DNA from: Sabellastarte sp. h YS-2021
Lineage: Eukaryota; Annelida; Polychaeta; Sabellida; Sabellidae
NCBI GenBank assembly: GCA_964017235.1
Contig: OZ024931.1
Span: 97,420,221-97,484,220 of the forward strand
Length of the DNA: 64,000 bases
Direction of reading: 5' to 3'
Part shown: one piece after another, positions 35,298 through 50,491 of the stretch
Numbering within the stretch: the stretch's first letter is position 1
Layout of the letters: every line of letters begins with the position of its first letter
Program-made: the position numbers and the translations under genes
Notes under the pieces: generated by a model
Told to the model about the DNA's origin: nothing
The model's input: only the letters and a program-made list of their open reading frames with translations
The model's database searches: none

Positions 35298-38200
35298 CTT
35301 GTGTTTTCTTTTATCTGCATGTTTTTTGGGTCTAGCTGAGACTACCCGAGAGGGTTCCTCCGACTGACCTGAATGTTCATCCGAGACGTGTCTCGGATCA
35401 GATTCATGGATGGATTGTTGATCTCCGAGATGATGTCTCGGGTCAGAGTCCTGAATGGATTGTTTATCTCCAAGATGAGGAGGAAGAGGTGGACCATATA
35501 AGTCCACATCCATAGCCTCATCCGCCCAAGATTGAGTTCTCGGAGGGGTTGGGTCCAGGTTCTCTGGCTGTTTACTAGTACCAGGCTTAGAGGCAGAAGA
35601 GGAGGTCTGATCCACCTCCCTTTTAGACGTCTTTTTAAAATACTGAAATTCGTCTCAGAGAGACTTCATTGCCTCAAGCATAGAAGCCTGGAAGTACACC
35701 CATTTGTTGTTGTAATTAGATGTTAAATTGAGAACCCAGGGATTTTTCAAGTTTGGACTCGTTTTTCTGCTGTAAAGCTGTACCTGGGGTTGGTGGGACA
35801 GTTTTAGCTGGAGTTTGAAGAGACAGTGACTCGAAACGCAGGGGTTGAGGACGTGGTGGGGATGCAAATAATTGTTGAGCAGTACCCTCAAGGTCTGCCC
35901 GAGATCCTGTAAATGAATCCACATCCTCGTCACCCAGGAAGTGAAGCTCATTGTCTCTGGAAGTGTCAGCTTCTTCCTTACATACCGTTTCCTGTTTTTA
36001 ATTTTTGTTCTTTGGGTATTGAAAGATATTTTTATGCAATAAAATGTATGCGTACAAGCAAGCCTGAACCGAGAAAACTCACAAAATGCAAAAAAGTAAA
36101 ATACTTATCCTGTCGAAACAGAACTTTCACATAATAACCTAAAACATTAATTAAGAAAAATAGCCAAGTAATAACATCCAACAATACTTGAAAACTGGGA
36201 AATAGAGTAAAATATTACTGCAAATAGTAAACGCTTCCAAATCACGCAGCCAACGAGAAAAGGAGGAAGAATTGAGAAGAGTTCCACGAGAATACAACCT
36301 GATGCTACGGCCAACTATAAATGTCTATTTTTCTTGGATGTTGGCCGGATGCCTGCGGCCTCCCGAGATCAGCATTCAGTTCCACATGGTAAGCTATTGT
36401 AGCGCAATAAAATTGTGAGTTGATATGTATTTTAAATAAAACTCCATAATAAATAAATATATATATATATATATATATATAATTTGACATACCTTGCAAT
36501 AAAGCAGTTTTACCAAAATAATGTCCCAAAACTCTAGCAGAGGATAATGACACCCAAGGTAGGCCACATGTGCTCTACATTTCCAAAAATTCAATACTGA
36601 CCATATTAGTCTTCAAAATTAAACCTTGTGTGACTCTCTATTCAACAAGGTGACCATACATATACAGACTTAAAACGCATATTGGGATTTGTACACTCTT
36701 GGTTTAAATACACCACTTCAAAAAAACTAGATTGGGTCAACTCGGCGCCAACATATCAACAGACAGGTCATCACTCACGCAACATGTTTTCACTATGTAT
36801 TTGATTTCATTAGCATTTAATTCACTGTTGATAGATTTACATAGTACTGCAAAATGAAAACAATAAAAATACCAGAGGTGGCCAAAACCTTTGCAATGAA
36901 TAATGCATATATATAAAAAAGGTTTCAAGAAAGTCAAACAGTCATTGAGAATATTATTACATGTACATTGTAACATTACATACTTAAAATTCGATAATAA
37001 GAAGCTGACCTTTAATATGGTAGATATTGTACACTTATACTTCAATAAAAAATTAAAAAGCTAATTTTTGGATATTATTTCATATCATTTTTTATGCAAA
37101 GTTCCTCCCCTGTAAAATTGCGGTGGGCAAAGTCCTTTGTGGGCAAAGGTCCTGTGGGCAAGAGCCCTTGTGGGCAAAGGTCCAAACACAAGTTTATCTG
37201 TTTCTATGTTTTAACATATTAGTGGATAGATGAAACATTATAAAACAAATACGCAATTAGATTTTGTTTTTTTTTCTTCATAATTTGACATGTATCCTTC
37301 CAAGCCTTTTACAAGGTAAATTAAAGCTGGTTTCACAGTTTCATTTATAATAAGAAGAAACAGTAAAATCTGACAATATCACTTCTCAGTTCCTTGCAAA
37401 CAAAATAAAGTTTTAGTTTATATAGTGCTACATATGCCGGGTTTTATACCAGCATACTGCTTAAACAAAGAGGATGAGTGCTTTTTTCATATATGTAGAG
37501 CAAAAAAAAAGAAGATATGGTATAAATCTGATTGATGTATGTTGATCATCTAATTAAACATCTAACTTTTACTGAAGATCTAACACTATTACAGGAGATC
37601 TGCAACCCTACTGATCAGCCTGGTTCTTTGTTTCTCATTTGATATCATTTCAATACATTTGTTTATTTAGTGTCACTCAACAGCTGGAGGTCCTCAGAGG
37701 GAGGTGGGGGTGGGACTACATTACCTAATATGACAAAGGGATGGAGTGATACTGCATAAATGGTAAGAGATAAACACTCTGATATATATAAAAGGGGTAA
37801 TAAAATACTCAGAAATCATCAATGGTTCAGTCTATCTATTTTATAAACTTGCAATACAAAAAGCTTAGTTATTCTTATGACTGATAAAAAAATATGCCTC
37901 CAGATTTAAATATAAATTATTAAACCACAAGAACAGATTTATAATAATAATTCAGAATTGAGAATTTTAAATGTGTGATTAACAACTGAAATAAGTTCAT
38001 AACTGTAGGAGCTGTGTCAAAATTAACTGAGGCAAGTTGAAAAATACTAAGCTAGTTAAGAGTTAAAAATCCCCTATTTTTACTACATAAGGCTATAGTT
38101 TCATTAATATTGGGACTTAAAGCTCACCAGAAAATAACAGTGTCCATTTTACCTACTTTAATATGTATAACCAGTTTCATTTCAAGCAGGGAGATAAAAA

Positions 38201-39963
38201 CAGGCACTTCCTTTGAAAAATTCAAAGATTTCAGCTCTATGAGCCACATAGTTCGACAGTTACAGGGCTTTAAAGTGGCACAATGTCCATAAATTTGGTC
38301 TCTGTGGGCATTTTAGAATTGTTAAAGTGACCTTAGCAATTAAACTACAGATCTGAAACTTTTTGGGTACATAGATAACAAACAAAAATTATATAATACA
38401 GTTTAAGACTTGTCACACTTAGCATTTTCAAATAACAGGGCAAAATACAGAAAAAAAATGTCAAAAAAGGTGACTTGGGTGAGTGTCTATGGTCCTCATA
38501 CACAGGTTAAATGTCTACTAAAAGCCTTGATTTTCGGCACATGTAAAAAGAACATAATAATGTATTCCAAGATGGGATTTCAGCTCTGTCAGTCACATAG
38601 TTTAACAGTCACAGGGCTTAAAAGTGGCAAAAAGTCCAAATATTGGGTCTCTGTGGGCCTTTTAGAGACCTCAATGTGACCTTCAAATTAAAGCTTCAGA
38701 CTTAAACTCTGTCAGATACAAAGATTACACATAGAATTTATATCTAATACAGTTTGAAACTTCTCCAACTTACCACTTCCAACTTACAGGGCAACATATG
38801 TAAACAAGAGGAGAGTGCCCGTGAATGGGCACTGTGTCAGCTGACTGAATGTTTTTGATTTGTGATGGTGATAATGAGAGGAAAGCATAATTATCAGGGA
38901 AAGGGCTGTACAGAAATACAGTAAATGGTAACTGAACAGCATGTTCGAAAGATATTCCGAAGCTGACAGAAGAAAAGGACAAAAAAGTTGTGCCCTGCAA
39001 ATGGTATTATGAAATAAAGTAACAAGGTAATTGTTTAAGTGTAAAAAGTAGGTTAAAAATATTTAAAGAAATACTATAAATGCAATATCCTCGTTCGACC
39101 ATGAAGAAGGGGTCCAAAGGTCAAATCTGACCATACCAAAAGATTCCCAGCCAAAGAATTTAGGATGATTTACCATCCCAAACCTCTGGGACCAATAATA
39201 AGTGAGTTATAAGCACTTTTAAGTTTGGCTATCCTCATTTGACATTGAAGGAGGGGTCCAAGGTGAAATACGACCACACCAAAAAATTCCCAGCTCATGA
39301 TTTTCTATAGGTTGGTTTTCATTCCAACCTCTAGGACCAATAATAAGCGAGTTATAAGCACTTTTATGTTTGGCTATCCTCATTTGACCTTGAAGGAGGG
39401 TTCCAAGGTCAAATCGGACCATATTAACAGATTCCCAGCCCATGATTTCCTACAGGTTGGATACAATGATTTACTCAACAGTGAGAACCTGAAAGAAGCT
39501 ATTGCTCAGCTATGCCATGACATAGAGGTCTGCAATTTCAATATGTTATAGCTGACCAAAACGTCTGTGAATAACATATTTAACAAAATACTCTAAATGT
39601 AATAGTTTTCAAGTTACAACTGATTTACTCAACAGTGAGAACCTCAAAGTAACTATTACTCAGCTATGCAATGAGCTACATGTCTGAATTTTTGCTCTGT
39701 TATAGCTGACCTAAAAGTAGGTGAACAACATATTTAAGCAAAATACTGTAAATGCAATAATTTTCAAGTTACAACTGATTTACTCAATATTGAGAACCTG
39801 AAAATAGCTATTGCTCTGCTATGCCATGAGCTATAGGTCTGTAATTTCACTATGTTATAGCTAACCCAAAAGTAGGTGAAAAATATATTTTAACAAAATA
39901 CTCCAAATGCAATATTTTTCAAGTTATAGCTGATTTACTCAACAGTCAGTGCCTGAGAATAAA
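35298..39963. repeat. Array unit 6
   Basis: The gag fragment is at 35298-35986 (minus). It carries the G form of GTGAGTTGATATG (36417). Private changes are AAAATAAAG (37406) and the hairpin-breaking T at 38826. Confidence 0.95.
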
Positions 39964-42900
39964 CTTGTGTTTTCTTTTATCTGCATGTTTTTTGGGTCTA
40001 GCTGAGACTACCCGAGAGGGTTCCTCCGACTGACCTGAATGTTCATCCGAGACGTGTCTCGGATCAGATTCATGGATGGATTGTTGATCTCCGAGATGAT
40101 GTCTCGGGTCAGAGTCCTGAATGGATTGTTTATCTCCAAGATGAGGAGGAAGAGGTGGACCATATAAGTCCACATCCATAGCCTCATCCGCCCAAGATTG
40201 AGTTCTCGGAGGGGTTGGGTCCAGGTTCTCTGGCTGTTTACTAGTACCAGGCTTAGAGGCAGAAGAGGAGGTCTGATCCACCTCCCTTTTAGACGTCTTT
40301 TTAAAATACTGAAATTCGTCTCAGAGAGACTTCATTGCCTCAAGCATAGAAGCCTGGAAGTACACCCATTTGTTGTTGTAATTAGATGTTAAATTGAGAA
40401 CCCAGGGATTTTTCAAGTTTGGACTCGTTTTTCTGCTGTAAAGCTGTACCTGGGGTTGGTGGGACAGTTTTAGCTGGAGTTTGAAGAGACAGTGACTCGA
40501 AACGCAGGGGTTGAGGACGTGGTGGGGATGCAAATAATTGTTGAGCAGTACCCTCAAGGTCTGCCCGAGATCCTGTAAATGAATCCACATCCTCGTCACC
40601 CAGGAAGTGAAGCTCATTGTCTCTGGAAGTGTCAGCTTCTTCCTTACATACCGTTTCCTGTTTTTAATTTTTGTTCTTTGGGTATTGAAAGATATTTTTA
40701 TGCAATAAAATGTATGCGTACAAGCAAGCCTGAACCGAGAAAACTCACAAAATGCAAAAAAGTAAAATACTTATCCTGTCGAAACAGAACTTTCACATAA
40801 TAACCTAAAACATTAATTAAGAAAAATAGCCAAGTAATAACATCCAACAATACTTGAAAACTGGGAAATAGAGTAAAATATTACTGCAAATAGTAAACGC
40901 TTCCAAATCACGCAGCCAACGAGAAAAGGAGGAAGAATTGAGAAGAGTTCCACGAGAATACAACCTGATGCTACGGCCAACTATAAATGTCTATTTTTCT
41001 TGGATGTTGGCCGGATGCCTGCGGCCTCCCGAGATCAGCATTCAGTTCCACATGGTAAGCTATTGTAGCGCAATAAAATTGTGAGTTGATATGTATTTTA
41101 AATAAAACTCCATAATAAATAAATATATATATATATATATATATATAATTTGACATACCTTGCAATAAAGCAGTTTTACCAAAATAATGTCCCAAAACTC
41201 TAGCAGAGGATAATGACACCCAAGGTAGGCCACATGTGCTCTACATTTCCAAAAATTCAATACTGACCATATTAGTCTTCAAAATTAAACCTTGTGTGAC
41301 TCTCTATTCAACAAGGTGACCATACATATACAGACTTAAAACGCATATTGGGATTTGTACACTCTTGGTTTAAATACACCACTTCAAAAAAACTAGATTG
41401 GGTCAACTCGGCGCCAACATATCAACAGACAGGTCATCACTCACGCAACATGTTTTCACTATGTATTTGATTTCATTAGCATTTAATTCACTGTTGATAG
41501 ATTTACATAGTACTGCAAAATGAAAACAATAAAAATACCAGAGGTGGCCAAAACCTTTGCAATGAATAATGCATATATATAAAAAAGGTTTCAAGAAAGT
41601 CAAACAGTCATTGAGAATATTATTACATGTACATTGTAACATTACATACTTAAAATTCGATAATAAGAAGCTGACCTTTAATATGGTAGATATTGTACAC
41701 TTATACTTCAATAAAAAATTAAAAAGCTAATTTTTGGATATTATTTCATATCATTTTTTATGCAAAGTTCCTCCCCTGTAAAATTGCGGTGGGCAAAGTC
41801 CTTTGTGGGCAAAGGTCCTGTGGGCAAGAGCCCTTGTGGGCAAAGGTCCAAACACAAGTTTATCTGTTTCTATGTTTTAACATATTAGTGGATAGATGAA
41901 ACATTATAAAACAAATACGCAATTAGATTTTGTTTTTTTTTCTTCATAATTTGACATGTATCCTTCCAAGCCTTTTACAAGGTAAATTAAAGCTGGTTTC
42001 ACAGTTTCATTTATAATAAGAAGAAACAGTAAAATCTGACAATATCACTTCTCAGTTCCTTGCAAACAAAATGAAGTTTTAGTTTATATAGTGCTACATA
42101 TGCCGGGTTTTATACCAGCATACTGCTTAAACAAAGAGGATGAGTGCTTTTTTCATATATGTAGAGCAAAAAAAAAGAAGATATGGTATAAATCTGATTG
42201 ATGTATGTTGATCATCTAATTAAACATCTAACTTTTACTGAAGATCTAACACTATTACAGGAGATCTGCAACCCTACTGATCAGCCTGGTTCTTTGTTTC
42301 TCATTTGATATCATTTCAATACATTTGTTTATTTAGTGTCACTCAACAGCTGGAGGTCCTCAGAGGGAGGTGGGGGTGGGACTACATTACCTAATATGAC
42401 AAAGGGATGGAGTGATACTGCATAAATGGTAAGAGATAAACACTCTGATATATATAAAAGGGGTAATAAAATACTCAGAAATCATCAATGGTTCAGTCTA
42501 TCTATTTTATAAACTTGCAATACAAAAAGCTTAGTTATTCTTATGACTGATAAAAAAATATGCCTCCAGATTTAAATATAAATTATTAAACCACAAGAAC
42601 AGATTTATAATAATAATTCAGAATTGAGAATTTTAAATGTGTGATTAACAACTGAAATAAGTTCATAACTGTAGGAGCTGTGTCAAAATTAACTGAGGCA
42701 AGTTGAAAAATACTAAGCTAGTTAAGAGTTAAAAATCCCCTATTTTTACTACATAAGGCTATAGTTTCATTAATATTGGGACTTAAAGCTCACCAGAAAA
42801 TAACAGTGTCCATTTTACCTACTTTAATATGTATAACCAGTTTCATTTCAAGCAGGGAGATAAAAACAGGCACTTCCTTTGAAAAATTCAAAGATTTCAG

Positions 42901-44629
42901 CTCTATGAGCCACATAGTTCGACAGTTACAGGGCTTTAAAGTGGCACAATGTCCATAAATTTGGTCTCTGTGGGCATTTTAGAATTGTTAAAGTGACCTT
43001 AGCAATTAAACTACAGATCTGAAACTTTTTGGGTACATAGATAACAAACAAAAATTATATAATACAGTTTAAGACTTGTCACACTTAGCATTTTCAAATA
43101 ACAGGGCAAAATACAGAAAAAAAATGTCAAAAAAGGTGACTTGGGTGAGTGTCTATGGTCCTCATACACAGGTTAAATGTCTACTAAAAGCCTTGATTTT
43201 CGGCACATGTAAAAAGAACATAATAATGTATTCCAAGATGGGATTTCAGCTCTGTCAGTCACATAGTTTAACAGTCACAGGGCTTAAAAGTGGCAAAAAG
43301 TCCAAATATTGGGTCTCTGTGGGCCTTTTAGAGACCTCAATGTGACCTTCAAATTAAAGCTTCAGACTTAAACTCTGTCAGATACAAAGATTACACATAG
43401 AATTTATATCTAATACAGTTTGAAACTTCTCCAACTTACCACTTCCAACTTACAGGGCAACATATGTAAACAAGAGGAGAGTGCCCGTGAACGGGCACTG
43501 TGTCAGCTGACTGAATGTTTTTGATTTGTGATGGTGATAATGAGAGGAAAGCATAATTATCAGGGAAAGGGCTGTACAGAAATACAGTAAATGGTAACTG
43601 AACAGCATGTTCGAAAGATATTCCGAAGCTGACAGAAGAAAAGGACAAAAAAGTTGTGCCCTGCAAATGGTATTATGAAATAAAGTAACAAGGTAATTGT
43701 TTAAGTGTAAAAAGTAGGTTAAAAATATTTAAAGAAATACTATAAATGCAATATCCTCGTTCGACCATGAAGAAGGGGTCCAAAGGTCAAATCTGACCAT
43801 ACCAAAAGATTCCCAGCCAAAGAATTTAGGATGATTTACCATCCCAAACCTCTGGGACCAATAATAAGTGAGTTATAAGCACTTTTAAGTTTGGCTATCC
43901 TCATTTGACATTGAAGGAGGGGTCCAAGGTGAAATATGACCACACCAAAAAATTCCCAGCTCATGATTTTCTATAGGTTGGTTTTCATTCCAACCTCTAG
44001 GACCAATAATAAGCGAGTTATAAGCACTTTTATGTTTGGCTATCCTCATTTGACCTTGAAGGAGGGTTCCAAGGTCAAATCGGACCATATTAACAGATTC
44101 CCAGCCCATGATTTCCTACAGGTTGGATACAATGATTTACTCAACAGTGAGAACCTGAAAGAAGCTATTGCTCAGCTATGCCATGACATAGAGATCTGCA
44201 ATTTCAATATGTTATAGCTGACCAAAACGTCTGTGAATAACATATTTAACAAAATACTCTAAATGTAATAGTTTTCAAGTTACAACTGATTTACTCAACA
44301 GTGAGAACCTCAAAGTAACTATTACTCAGCTATGCAATGAGCTACATGTCTGAATTTTTGCTCTGTTATAGCTGACCTAAAAGTAGGTGAACAACATATT
44401 TAAGCAAAATACTGTAAATGCAATAATTTTCAAGTTACAACTGATTTACTCAATATTGAGAACCTGAAAATAGCTATTGCTCTGCTATGCCATGAGCTAT
44501 AGGTCTGTAATTTCACTATGTTATAGCTAACCCAAAAGTAGGTGAAAAATATATTTTAACAAAATACTCCAAATGCAATATTTTTCAAGTTATAGCTGAT
44601 TTACTCAACAGTCAGTGCCTGAGAATAAA
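39964..44629. repeat. Array unit 7
   Basis: The gag fragment is at 39964-40652 (minus). Its right part shares the two otherwise unique variants of unit 4 (GAAATATGACC at 43932, GAGATCTGC at 44191), exactly 14,002 bases away. Its left part differs from unit 4 (G form of GTGAGTTGATATG). Confidence 0.95.
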
Positions 44630-45780
44630 CTTGTGTTTTCTTTTATCTGCATGTTTTTTGGGTCTAGCTGAGACTACCCGAGAGGGTTCCTCCGACTGAC
44701 CTGAATGTTCATCTGAGACGTGTCTCGGATCAGATTCATGGATGGATTGTTGATCTCCGAGATGATGTCTCGGGTCAGAGTCCTGAATGGATTGTTTATC
44801 TCCAAGATGAGGAGGAAGAGGTGGACCATATAAGTCCACATCCATAGCCTCATCCGCCCAAGATTGAGTTCTCGGAGGGGTTGGGTCCAGGTTCTCTGGC
44901 TGTTTACTAGTACCAGGCTTAGAGGCAGAAGAGGAGGTCTGATCCACCTCCCTTTTAGACGTCTTTTTAAAATACTGAAATTTGTCTCAGAGAGACTTCA
45001 TTGCCTCAAGCATAGAAGCCTGGAAGTACACCCATTTGTTGTTGTAATTAGATGTTAAATTGAGAACCCAGGGATTTTTCAAGTTTGGACTCGTTTTTCT
45101 GCTGTAAAGCTGTACCTGGGGTTGGTGGGACAGTTTTAGCTGGAGTTTGAAGAGACAGTGACTCGAAACGCAGGGGTTGAGGACGTGGTGGGGATGCAAA
45201 TAATTGTTGAGCAGTACCCTCAAGGTCTGCCCGAGATCCTGTAAATGAATCCACATCCTCGTCACCCAGGAAGTGAAGCTCATTGTCTCTGGAAGTGTCA
45301 GCTTCTTCCTTACATACCGTTTCCTGTTTTTAATTTTTGTTCTTTGGGTATTGAAAGATATTTTTATGCAATAAAATGTATGCGTACAAGCAAGCCTGAA
45401 CCGAGAAAACTCACAAAATGCAAAAAAGTAAAATACTTATCCTGTCGAAACAGAACTTTCACATAATAACCTAAAACATTAATTAAGAAAAATAGCCAAG
45501 TAATAACATCCAACAATACTTGAAAACTGGGAAATAGAGTAAAATATTACTGCAAATAGTAAACGCTTCCAAATCACGCAGCCAACGAGAAAAGGAGGAA
45601 GAATTGAGAAGAGTTCCACGAGAATACAACCTGATGCTACGGCCAACTATAAATGTCTATTTTTCTTGGATGTTGGCCGGATGCCTGCGGCCTCCCGAGA
45701 TCAGCATTCAGTTCCACATGGTAAGCTATTGTAGCGCAATAAAATTGTGAGTTTATATGTATTTTAAATAAAACTCCATA

Positions 45781-45821
<41 letters not shown>

Positions 45822-48800
45822 GACATACCTTGCAATAAAGCAGTTTTACCAAAATAATGTCCCAAAACTCTAGCAGAGGATAATGACACCCAAGGTAGGC
45901 CACATGTGCTCTACATTTCCAAAAATTCAATACTGACCATATTAGTCTTCAAAATTAAACCTTGTGTGACTCTCTATTCAACAAGGTGACCATACATATA
46001 CAGACTTAAAACGCATATTGGGATTTGTACACTCTTGGTTTAAATACACCACTTCAAAAAAACTAGATTGGGTCAACTCGGCGCCAACATATCAACAGAC
46101 AGGTCATCACTCACGCAACATGTTTTCACTATGTATTTGATTTCATTAGCATTTAATTCACTGTTGATAGATTTACATAGTACTGCAAAATGAAAACAAT
46201 AAAAATACCAGAGGTGGCCAAAACCTTTGCAATGAATAATGCATATATATAAAAAAGGTTTCAAGAAAGTCAAACAGTCATTGAGAATATTATTACATGT
46301 ACATTGTAACATTACATACTTAAAATTCGATAATAAGAAGCTGACCTTTAATATGGTAGATATTGTACACTTATACTTCAATAAAAAATTAAAAAGCTAA
46401 TTTTTGGATATTATTTCATATCATTTTTTATGCAAAGTTCCTCCCCTGTAAAATTGCGGTGGGCAAAGTCCTTTGTGGGCAAAGGTCCTGTGGGCAAGAG
46501 CCCTTGTGGGCAAAGGTCCAAACACAAGTTTATCTGTTTCTATGTTTTAACATATTAGTGGATAGATGAAACATTATAAAACAAATACGCAATTAGATTT
46601 TGTTTTTTTTTCTTCATAATTTGACATGTATCCTTCCAAGCCTTTTACAAGGTAAATTAAAGCTGGTTTCACAGTTTCATTTATAATAAGAAGAAACAGT
46701 AAAATCTGACAATATCACTTCTCAGTTCCTTGCAAACAAAATGAAGTTTTAGTTTATATAGTGCTACATATGCCGGGTTTTATACCAGCATACTGCTTAA
46801 ACAAAGAGGATGAGTGCTTTTTTCATATATGTAGAGCAAAAAAAAAGAAGATATGGTATAAATCTGATTGATGTATGTTGATCATCTAATTAAACATCTA
46901 ACTTTTACTGAAGATCTAACACTATTACAGGAGATCTGCAACCCTACTGATCAGCCTGGTTCTTTGTTTCTCATTTGATATCATTTCAATACATTTGTTT
47001 ATTTAGTGTCACTCAACAGCTGGAGGTCCTCAGAGGGAGGTGGGGGTGGGACTACATTACCTAATATGACAAAGGGATGGAGTGATACTGCATAAATGGT
47101 AAGAGATAAACACTCTGATATATATATAAAAGGGGTAATAAAATACTCAGAAATCATCAATGGTTCAGTCTATCTATTTTATAAACTTGCAATACAAAAA
47201 GCTTAGTTATTCTTATGACTGATAAAAAAATATGCCTCCAGATTTAAATATAAATTATTAAACCACAAGAACAGATTTATAATAATAATTCAGAATTGAG
47301 AATTTTAAATGTGTGATTAACAACTGAAATAAGTTCATAACTGTAGGAGCTGTGTCAAAATTAACTGAGGCAAGTTGAAAAATACTAAGCTAGTTAAGAG
47401 TTAAAAATCCCCTATTTTTACTACATAAGGCTATAGTTTCATTAATATTGGGACTTAAAGCTCACCAGAAAATAACAGTGTCCATTTTACCTACTTTAAT
47501 ATGTATAACCAGTTTCATTTCAAGCAGGGAGATAAAAACAGGCACTTCCTTTGAAAAATTCAAAGATTTCAGCTCTATGAGCCACATAGTTCGACAGTTA
47601 CAGGGCTTTAAAGTGGCACAATGTCCATAAATTTGGTCTCTGTGGGCATTTTAGAATTGTTAAAGTGACCTTAGCAATTAAACTACAGATCTGAAACTTT
47701 TTGGGTACATAGATAACAAACAAAAATTATATAATACAGTTTAAGACTTGTCACACTTAGCATTTTCAAATAACAGGGCAAAATACAGAAAAAAAATGTC
47801 AAAAAAGGTGACTTGGGTGAGTGTCTATGGTCCTCATACACAGGTTAAATGTCTACTAAAAGCCTTGATTTTCGGCACATGTAAAAAGAACATAATAATG
47901 TATTCCAAGATGGGATTTCAGCTCTGTCAGTCACATAGTTTAACAGTCACAGGGCTTAAAAGTGGCAAAAAGTCCAAATATTGGGTCTCTGTGGGCCTTT
48001 TAGAGACCTCAATGTGACCTTCAAATTAAAGCTTCAGACTTAAACTCTGTCAGATACAAAGATTACACATAGAATTTATATCTAATACAGTTTGAAACTT
48101 CTCCAACTTACCACTTCCAACTTACAGGGCAACATATGTAAACAAGAGGAGAGTGCCCGTGAACGGGCACTGTGTCAGCTGACTGAATGTTTTTGATTTG
48201 TGATGGTGATAATGAGAGGAAAGCATAATTATCAGGGAAAGGGCTGTACAGAAATACAGTAAATGGTAACTGAACAGCATGTTCGAAAGATATTCCGAAG
48301 CTGACAGAAGAAAAGGACAAAAAAGTTGTGCCCTGCAAATGGTATTATGAAATAAAGTAACAAGGTAATTGTTTAAGTGTAAAAAGTAGGTTAAAAATAT
48401 TTAAAGAAATACTATAAATGCAATATCCTCGTTCGACCATGAAGAAGGGGTCCAAAGGTCAAATCTGACCATACCAAAAGATTCCCAGCCAAAGAATTTA
48501 GGATGATTTACCATCCCAAACCTCTGGGACCAATAATAAGTGAGTTATAAGCACTTTTAAGTTTGGCTATCCTCATTTGACATTGAAGGAGGGGTCCAAG
48601 GTGAAATACGACCACACCAAAAAATTCCCAGCTCATGATTTTCTATAGGTTGGTTTTCATTCCAACCTCTAGGACCAATAATAAGCGAGTTATAAGCACT
48701 TTTATGTTTGGCTATCCTCATTTGACCTTGAAGGAGGGTTCCAAGGTCAAATCGGACCATATTAACAGATTCCCAGCCCATGATTTCCTACAGGTTGGAT

Positions 48801-49301
48801 ACAATGATTTACTCAACAGTGAGAACCTGAAAGAAGCTATTGCTCAGCTATGCCATGACATAGAGGTCTGCAATTTCAATATGTTATAGCTGACCAAAAC
48901 GTCTGTGAATAACATATTTAACAAAATACTCTAAATGTAATAGTTTTCAAGTTACAACTGATTTACTCAACAGTGAGAACCTCAAAGTAACTATTACTCA
49001 GCTATGCAATGAGCTACATGTCTGAATTTTTGCTCTGTTATAGCTGACCTAAAAGTAGGTGAACAACATATTTAAGCAAAATACTGTAAATGCAATAATT
49101 TTCAAGTTACAACTGATTTACTCAATATTGAGAACCTGAAAATAGCTATTGCTCTGCTATGCCATGAGCTATAGGTCTGTAATTTCACTATGTTATAGCT
49201 AACCCAAAAGTAGGTGAAAAATATATTTTAACAAAATACTCCAAATGCAATATTTTTCAAGTTATAGCTGATTTACTCAACAGTCAGTGCCTGAGAATAA
49301 A
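44630..49301. repeat. Array unit 8
   Basis: The gag fragment is at 44630-45318 (minus). It has the longest AT tract (about 45785-45817). Like unit 5, 14,002 bases to the left, it combines the T form of GTGAGTTTATATG with the longer GATATATATATAAAAGG. Private: CATCTGAGACG (44710) and GAAATTTGTC (44977). Confidence 0.95.
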
Positions 49302-50456
49302 CTTGTGTTTTCTTTTATCTGCATGTTTTTTGGGTCTAGCTGAGACTACCCGAGAGGGTTCCTCCGACTGACCTGAATGTTCATCCGAGACGTGTCTCGG
49401 ATCAGATTCATGGATGGATTGTTGATCTCCGAGATGATGTCTCGGGTCAGAGTCCTGAATGGATTGTTTATCTCCAAGATGAGGAGGAAGAGGTGGACCA
49501 TATAAGTCCACATCCATAGCCTCATCCGCCCAAGATTGAGTTCTCGGAGGGGTTGGGTCCAGGTTCTCTGGCTGTTTACTAGTACCAGGCTTAGAGGCAG
49601 AAGAGGAGGTCTGATCCACCTCCCTTTTAGACGTCTTTTTAAAATACTGAAATTCGTCTCAGAGAGACTTCATTGCCTCAAGCATAGAAGCCTGGAAGTA
49701 CACCCATTTGTTGTTGTAATTAGATGTTAAATTGAGAACCCAGGGATTTTTCAAGTTTGGACTCGTTTTTCTGCTGTAAAGCTGTACCTGGGGTTGGTGG
49801 GACAGTTTTAGCTGGAGTTTGAAGAGACAGTGACTCGAAACGCAGGGGTTGAGGACGTGGTGGGGATGCAAATAATTGTTGAGCAGTACCCTCAAGGTCT
49901 GCCCGAGATCCTGTAAATGAATCCACATCCTCGTCACCCAGGAAGTGAAGCTCATTGTCTCTGGAAGTGTCAGCTTCTTCCTTACATACCGTTTCCTGTT
50001 TTTAATTTTTGTTCTTTGGGTATTGAAAGATATTTTTATGCAATAAAATGTATGCGTACAAGCAAGCCTGAACCGAGAAAACTCACAAAATGCAAAAAAG
50101 TAAAATACTTATCCTGTCGAAACAGAACTTTCACATAATAACCTAAAACATTAATCAAGAAAAATAGCCAAGTAATAACATCCAACAATACTTGAAAACT
50201 GGGAAATAGAGTAAAATATTACTGCAAATAGTAAACGCTTCCAAATCACGCAGCCAACGAGAAAAGGAGGAAGAATTGAGAAGAGTTCCACGAGAATACA
50301 ACCTGATGCTACGGCCAACTATAAATGTCTATTTTTCTTGGATGTTGGCCGGATGCCTGCGGCCTCCCGAGATCAGCATTCAGTTCCACATGGTAAGCTA
50401 TTGTAGCGCAATAAAATTGTGAGTTGATATGTATTTTAAATAAAACTCCATAATAA

Positions 50457-50491
<35 letters not shown>

